Shown: positions 29,132 through 33,011 of the stretch, piece by piece
Layout: each line of letters starts with the position of its first letter
How positions within the stretch are numbered: position 1 is the stretch's first letter
Assembly (NCBI RefSeq): GCF_002259405.1
Contig: NZ_NPFW01000019.1
Coordinates: 1-33,011 of the forward strand
Length of the DNA: 33,011 bases
Origin: Rhodococcus sp. 14-2483-1-2
Lineage (GTDB): Bacteria; Actinomycetota; Actinomycetes; Mycobacteriales; Mycobacteriaceae
Direction: 5' to 3'
Position numbers and translations under genes: made by a program
Notes under the pieces: model-generated
Seen by the model: only the letters and a program-made list of their open reading frames with translations
Told to the model about the DNA's origin: nothing
Database searches by the model: none

Positions 29132-30385
29132 GTGAGTGAACGCTTTTTGGTCAACGGTGGAAATCGCCTCGTCGGTGAGGTGGCGGTCGGTGGTGCGAAG
29201 AACAGCGTCCTCAAATTGATGGCTGCAGCGCTGCTGGCAGAGGGCACCAGCACGATCACCAACTGCCCCGACATCCTGGACGTGCCACTGATGGCAGAAG
29301 TGCTGCGTGGGCTCGGCTGTGAGGTCGAGTTGGAGGGATCGGTCGTTCACATCACCACTCCGGCCATGCCGAAGTATCACGCCGATTTCGCGGCAGTTCG
29401 CCAGTTCCGAGCTTCGGTGTGCGTGTTGGGGCCGCTGGTTGCGCGGTGCAAGAGAGCTGTCGTCGCACTGCCGGGTGGTGACGCGATCGGGTCGCGTCCC
29501 CTCGACATGCACCAGTCCGGTCTCCAGTTGCTCGGGGCCCGCAGCGAGATCCAACACGGGTGCGTCGTTGCGGAAGCAGACGAATTGCGCGGCGCGAACA
29601 TCAGACTGGCGTTTCCGTCCGTCGGTGCCACCGAGAACATCTTGATGGCCGCAGTCCTCGCCACCGGGGAGACGGTGATCGACAACGCCGCGCGTGAGCC
29701 GGACATCGTCGACGTGTGCAACATGCTCAACGAGATGGGCGCCGATGTCCGAGGTGCAGGCACGTCGACCTTGACCATTCGAGGCGTGAGCGCGCTGAAG
29801 CCGACGACCCATCGAGTGATCGGCGATCGCATCGTCGCGGCGACGTGGGGAATCGCCGCTGCCATGACTCGTGGGGATGTGCGAGTGCGTGGTGTGAACC
29901 CCAAGCACCTGTCGTTGGTGTTGGACAAGTTGAGGTCCGCCGGCGCCGAGGTCACCAGCGAACCCGACGGCTTCCGCGTCGTGCAGCACGAGCGACCGCA
30001 CGCGGTCAATTTCGCGACGCTTCCTTATCCAGGGTTTCCGACCGACCTGCAGCCGATGGCCATCGGACTCGCGACCGTAGCCGACGGCACGTCGATGATC
30101 ACCGAAAATGTCTTCGAGGCTCGATTCCGGTTCGTCGAGGAGATGATCAGGCTCGGGGCCGACGCGCGTACCGATGGCCACCACGCCGTGGTTCGCGGTG
30201 TCCCGCAGCTGTCCAGTGCGCCGGTGTGGTCCTCCGATATCCGGGCCGGGGCCGGATTGGTTCTCGCGGGACTGGTGGCCGACGGTACGACAGAGGTGCA
30301 CGACGTGTTCCACATCGATCGCGGCTATCCGCGATTCGTCGAGAACCTGACTGCATTGGGTGGCAGCATCGAGCGGGTCAGCTGA
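29132..30385 (+). CDS. murA: UDP-GlcNAc 1-carboxyvinyltransferase, Asp active-site form
   Basis: A 417-residue enzyme that adds enolpyruvate to UDP-GlcNAc, the first committed step of peptidoglycan synthesis. K23 and N24 lie in [11 protein letters not shown]; the substrate segment [13 protein letters not shown] and the C-terminal [13 protein letters not shown] are present. The active-site loop reads [15 protein letters not shown] with Asp at residue 117 where most bacteria have Cys, as in M. tuberculosis; such enzymes are not alkylated by fosfomycin. The GTG start lacks a Shine-Dalgarno, consistent with a leaderless transcript. Its 3' end overlaps the convergent MocR gene by eight bases. Confidence 0.97.
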   Translation: MSERFLVNGGNRLVGEVAVGGAKNSVLKLMAAALLAEGTSTITNCPDILDVPLMAEVLRGLGCEVELEGSVVHITTPAMPKYHADFAAVRQFRASVCVLGPLVARCKRAVVALPGGDAIGSRPLDMHQSGLQLLGARSEIQHGCVVAEADELRGANIRLAFPSVGATENILMAAVLATGETVIDNAAREPDIVDVCNMLNEMGADVRGAGTSTLTIRGVSALKPTTHRVIGDRIVAATWGIAAAMTRGDVRVRGVNPKHLSLVLDKLRSAGAEVTSEPDGFRVVQHERPHAVNFATLPYPGFPTDLQPMAIGLATVADGTSMITENVFEARFRFVEEMIRLGADARTDGHHAVVRGVPQLSSAPVWSSDIRAGAGLVLAGLVADGTTEVHDVFHIDRGYPRFVENLTALGGSIERVS

Positions 30386-31775
30386 GAAGCACGGCTTCCA
30401 GCGCCTCGACCAATATGCTTATCGCATAGTCCAATTCGTCGTCGGAGACGGAACCGTATCCGACGACAATTCCACCCCGGGCTGTGTGCGAGCGGGTCGA
30501 GCGTTCGAGTGTCGGTACGTCCACACCCTTCGCGGCACATGAAGTAGCGACGTCGCGCGCCGACGCGGTATCGAGTATCAACACCGTATGGAGGCCGGCT
30601 CCGACTCCGCGGAGCTCGCCGAACCTGGAGAGCGCGGCGGCGACCAGGCGGTCGCGGGTCCGATAGAGCCGGCGCGCCGTTCGGACGGCTCTGTCCCATT
30701 CGCCGTCGCGCAACATGGACGTCATCGCATGCTGGACGGGAACCGATGGGTGATCGCCGATCGCGCGGCGCGTTGCCGAGATGCGGTCGACCATCGACCG
30801 AGGCGCCACCATCCAGCCGAGACGTATCCCGGCACCGAGGGTCTTGGATACGGTGCCGAGGTACACGGTCCGGTCGGGTGCCAGCTCGGCCACAGTGGGC
30901 AAAGGCGCTACGCCGTAACGGAATTCGGAGTCGTAGTCATCCTCGATGATCATGGAATCGTTGCTGCGTGCCCAGTCCGCCAAGGCGCGTCGACGTCCGA
31001 TCGGCATGAATGCGCCGGTCGGATATTGATGCGACGGCGTGACGTAGACGGCTGGTGTCCGTGGGGGAGTCGAGTCGAGTTGTTCGACGATCAGGCCATC
31101 GCGGTCGACGGGGACGTCGTGCAAGGACCACCCGCGATGCGTCGCGAGCGCAGCGGCGGATCTGTATCCTGGATTCTCCAGTGCCAGAACGCATTCCACC
31201 GATTCGGCGACGGAAAGCGCACCGAGAGCAAGATCGAGACCGTGAACGCTGCCCGTCGTGATCACGATCGACGCCGGTGTGGTGTGCAGCCCGCGTGCGC
31301 GGCGGAGTAGCTCAGCGACGCGAGTCCTCAGTTCGAGCGTGCCGGCAGAATCGGGATAGTCGCCGGGAGGTGGTGTGCCGCCGACCTCGCGCCACGCGCG
31401 CTTCCAGGCATCGGATGCCGAGGGCGGAGTCCATGGGATTCCCGGACGGAGCGATATCCGCGGGGGTGTTCGTGGTGTGGTGTGTGCGCTCGACGCCATC
31501 GCAACCGATCGAGGTGCACGGGGGATGTGTCGGACATAGTTGCCCGAACCGCGTCGGGCATCGAGCCAACCTTCTGCGACAAGCTGTTCGTAGGCCTTCT
31601 CCACGACCGCACGCGCAATGCCCAGATCGACGGAAAGTGCTCGGGTACTGGGTAATCGAGAATCGGGCTTCAGCTCGCCGGCGTCGATTGCGGATCGGAT
31701 GCGATCGGCCAGTTGGACGGGCAGCGTCCGAGCGTCGGCGCGATCGATGGTGATCGACAGAGTGATCGGGAGCAT
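30378..31775 (-). CDS. MocR-type (GntR/aminotransferase) transcriptional regulator
   Basis: A 465-residue fusion of an N-terminal GntR winged helix (about 15-75, [44 protein letters not shown]) and a fold-I aminotransferase-like domain. The PLP-binding features are intact: TPSHQYPTG (246-254), [10 protein letters not shown] (277-286) and the Schiff-base lysine K311 in [16 protein letters not shown]. MocR proteins such as PdxR and GabR sense PLP or amino compounds and often control the divergent gene. GGAGA lies ten bases before the ATG. The divergent neighbour is a PNPOx-fold flavoprotein, so vitamin B6 control or a related response is a fair inference. Confidence 0.94.
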   Translation of the reverse strand: MLPITLSITIDRADARTLPVQLADRIRSAIDAGELKPDSRLPSTRALSVDLGIARAVVEKAYEQLVAEGWLDARRGSGNYVRHIPRAPRSVAMASSAHTTPRTPPRISLRPGIPWTPPSASDAWKRAWREVGGTPPPGDYPDSAGTLELRTRVAELLRRARGLHTTPASIVITTGSVHGLDLALGALSVAESVECVLALENPGYRSAAALATHRGWSLHDVPVDRDGLIVEQLDSTPPRTPAVYVTPSHQYPTGAFMPIGRRRALADWARSNDSMIIEDDYDSEFRYGVAPLPTVAELAPDRTVYLGTVSKTLGAGIRLGWMVAPRSMVDRISATRRAIGDHPSVPVQHAMTSMLRDGEWDRAVRTARRLYRTRDRLVAAALSRFGELRGVGAGLHTVLILDTASARDVATSCAAKGVDVPTLERSTRSHTARGGIVVGYGSVSDDELDYAISILVEALEAVLLS

Positions 31776-31807
31776 GGACCAGCGGTCTCCTTCGTCGTCT
31801 ACATCGA

Positions 31808-31855
31808 AGTGGCCTGAACAAAATCGACTGGATTGGATCATGACACAAGGCCACT
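31808..31855. promoter_or_regulatory. candidate MocR operator in the divergent region
   Basis: AGTGGCCT (31808-31815) and AGGCCACT (31848-31855) form a perfect 8-bp inverted repeat with centres 40 bp apart, about four helical turns, in the 99-bp gap between the regulator and the PNPOx gene. Spaced half-sites on one DNA face suit a dimeric or higher MocR complex. The repeat is seen; binding is inferred. Confidence 0.5.
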
Positions 31856-31874
31856 CGTACCGGATCCTGAAACC

Positions 31875-32570
31875 ATGACAGTCCACGACGTGCCTCTTTC
31901 CCCGACGCCGCGAACCGTAGTGAAGCGGGGTAGGCCTCGTGCCGGCCTCGAACGGGCATTGCTGCTGGACGTACTGCGCGCCGCCCGTATCTGTCATATG
32001 GGCGTGATCGTGGCCGGAGTTCCGCGCGTCGTGCCGACGGTGTTCGGCGTGGATCCGGCAGGCCCGGACAGGGAAGGCACGCTGTACCTGCACGGATCCG
32101 TGGCATCACGCAGCATGATCGATGCTCCGGAGCAGGACATCTGCGTCACCATGACCGTCGTCGACGGTCTCGTCCTCGCGCGATCGGCATTCCATCATTC
32201 GATGAACTATCGAAGTGCCGTTGTCGTCGGACGGCCTCGTCGAGTGGTGGACGCCGACGAGCGGATTCGAGCATTGGACACGATCGTCGATCAGGTGATC
32301 CCCGGAAGAAGCGCACATCTGCGCTCGCATACGCGGAAGGAGCTGGCTGCCACCGCGGTGCTGGCGCTTCCGATGTACGAGGCATCGGTGAAATCGCGGT
32401 CAGGTGGTCCGGTCGACGACGACCTCGACATCGAACGGGGCGACGTGTGGGCCGGCGTTGTTCCGGTGTGGGAGGCACTCGGCGTCGCCGAAGCTGCCGC
32501 GGACCTCGCGGCGGAAATCCCGGTTCCGAAGCATGTGGACGATGTGCGCCGGAACGCGATGCGGGGGTGA
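31875..32570 (+). CDS. PNPOx-fold FMN-binding family protein
   Basis: A 231-residue protein of the pyridoxamine 5'-phosphate oxidase-like split-barrel superfamily, nearest to the NimA-like / flavin-nucleotide-binding group. Seen are RAARICHMGVIVAGVPRVVPTVFGVD, TLYLHGSVASRSM, DICVTMTVVDGLVLARSAFHHSMNYRSAVVVG and a C-terminal LPMYEASVKSRSGGPVDDD. It probably binds FMN or F420-like cofactor; the substrate is unknown and it should not be called PdxH. The ATG at 31875 is preferred to an upstream TTG at 31833 that would run through the operator. Its divergent MocR partner probably controls it. An rRNA operon leader follows. Confidence 0.86.
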   Translation: MTVHDVPLSPTPRTVVKRGRPRAGLERALLLDVLRAARICHMGVIVAGVPRVVPTVFGVDPAGPDREGTLYLHGSVASRSMIDAPEQDICVTMTVVDGLVLARSAFHHSMNYRSAVVVGRPRRVVDADERIRALDTIVDQVIPGRSAHLRSHTRKELAATAVLALPMYEASVKSRSGGPVDDDLDIERGDVWAGVVPVWEALGVAEAAADLAAEIPVPKHVDDVRRNAMRG

Positions 32571-32616
32571 ACGCTGTTGCAGCAGTGGCAGTTCGGGCTG
32601 TGGTTGGCATCACAAG

Positions 32617-32637
32617 CGCAACCTGCAGCGGGTTGCG
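32617..32637 (+). terminator. weak hairpin after the PNPOx gene
   Basis: CGCAACC (32617-32623) pairs with GGTTGCG (32631-32637) across a seven-base loop, 46 bases after the stop and 70 bases before the first rRNA promoter. The stem is short and lacks a U-tract. Nothing else stands out between 32571 and 32707. Confidence 0.35.
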
Positions 32638-32707
32638 GTCGCGGTGACCTGACGCGTCGCCGTCGAGCTGCGCGAATGTCACGAGAGCATCGGGCGACCT
32701 GCCGATT

Positions 32708-32736
32708 TGCGTTGGTGTGGTTGGTGGCGTAACTTT
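32708..32736 (+). promoter_or_regulatory. rRNA operon promoter (upstream)
   Basis: TTGCGT (32708-32713) and TAACTT (32731-32736) are separated by 17 bp. The location in a gene-free tract before an rRNA leader supports it as one of several tandem rRNA promoters. A weaker candidate (TTGGAC at 32792-32797 with TTATCC at 32815-32820) lies between it and the next promoter. Confidence 0.6.
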
Positions 32737-32835
32737 TGTCGAGTCAGAGCGACGGACACCGACCCGGTCTTCACGGACTGGGTGAACGAGGTTGGACGTG
32801 TGGCTCGGCAGGTTTTATCCCCCAAGAGTCGGGCC

Positions 32836-32864
32836 TTGTGTCCGAGACCAAGCTGGGATAGGCT
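32836..32864 (+). promoter_or_regulatory. rRNA operon promoter (proximal)
   Basis: TTGTGT (32836-32841) and TAGGCT (32859-32864) are separated by 17 bp, and transcription from about 32871 would run directly into the antitermination leader. Likely a main rRNA promoter. Confidence 0.62.
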
Positions 32865-33011
32865 GGAACAGTTGCCCTTGAGGCCGACGGACTGTGTGTT
32901 CGTGGGGTGAGAGTGTGTGCGTGTTCTTTGAGAACTCAACAGTGTGTCGATGAATGTCAGTGCCGAATTTATTTGGTGAAAGCATTCGATGTATCAGCCA
33001 TCCGCTTGTGG
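32865..33011 (+). other. rRNA operon leader with antitermination site
   Basis: The 16S precursor leader continues to the window edge; mature 16S is not reached. GTTCT-TTG-AGAAC (32923-32935) forms a small hairpin within TGTTCTTTGAGAACTCAACA, the boxB/boxA-like nut sequence found before 16S and 23S genes in mycobacteria and rhodococci, where Nus factors load. The tract after it (32941-33011) is the A/T-richer part that normally pairs with sequence beyond 16S for RNase III cleavage. Confidence 0.8.

Noticed and set aside
29420..29446. Cys in RASVCVLGP of MurA considered as the fosfomycin-target cysteine
   Set aside because: The catalytic loop is the later [10 protein letters not shown], where the residue is Asp.
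31875..32570. PNPOx-family gene considered as pdxH
   Set aside because: It lacks the recognisable PdxH substrate and C-terminal signatures and resembles the NimA-like / flavin-nucleotide-binding group instead.

Overview
The window is high-GC actinobacterial DNA. The gene order argS-lysA-hom-thrC-thrB-rho-rpmE-prfA-prmC-tsaC-wecA-(atpI-like)-atpBEFHAGDC-DUF2550, then a cobalamin adenosyltransferase, murA and an rRNA operon leader, is the conserved core order of the Mycobacteriales (in Mycobacterium tuberculosis roughly Rv1292 to Rv1315 and then rrs). Protein details such as a separate AtpF and a long unfused AtpH, and the Rhodococcus-like AtpB/AtpE sequences, suggest Rhodococcus or a close Nocardiaceae relative. 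No plasmid, phage, IS or CRISPR sequence was found; most of the window is chromosomal core.

Region 1 (1-5.6 kb) is the accessory-like part and is read mainly on the minus strand: a DUF2254 membrane protein with a MarR regulator, a lone tRNA-Cys on the plus strand, a coiled-coil protein with a small methyltransferase, tRNA-Arg(CCG), and the coupled membrane-anchored pair DUF3105-DUF305. Strong hairpin terminators separate the units.

Region 2 (5.8-12.2 kb, plus) is argS plus aspartate-family amino acid synthesis. argS, lysA, hom and thrC each overlap the next by a GTGA/ATGA stop-start, and thrB follows 19 bp later. Region 3 (12.2-20 kb, plus) is the gene-expression and envelope block: rho with its own promoter and a very large disordered Asn/Arg/Asp/Gly-rich N-terminal domain, rpmE, prfA, an unexpected SHOCT-domain gene with a palindrome inside its candidate promoter, prmC, tsaC and wecA.

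Region 4 (20-28.5 kb, plus) is the complete F1Fo ATP synthase operon with an AtpI-like gene in front and a DUF2550 membrane gene behind. atpB appears to start at CTG after a 374-nt structured leader. The alpha and gamma subunits carry the insert and extension that in mycobacteria restrain ATP hydrolysis. Region 5 (28.5-33 kb) holds a PduO-type adenosyltransferase (minus), murA with Asp in place of the fosfomycin-target Cys, a divergent MocR-type regulator / PNPOx-family flavoprotein pair inserted between murA and the rRNA operon, and then rRNA promoters and the antitermination leader; 16S itself begins beyond the window.

No clearly new multi-gene system is evident. The best leads are the SHOCT gene between prfA and prmC with its palindromic operator, the MocR/PNPOx pair with a spaced inverted repeat, the atpB leader with its CTG start, the mini-ORF coupled to wecA, and an atypical lone tRNA-Cys. 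All family assignments come from motif recognition; no database search was run.
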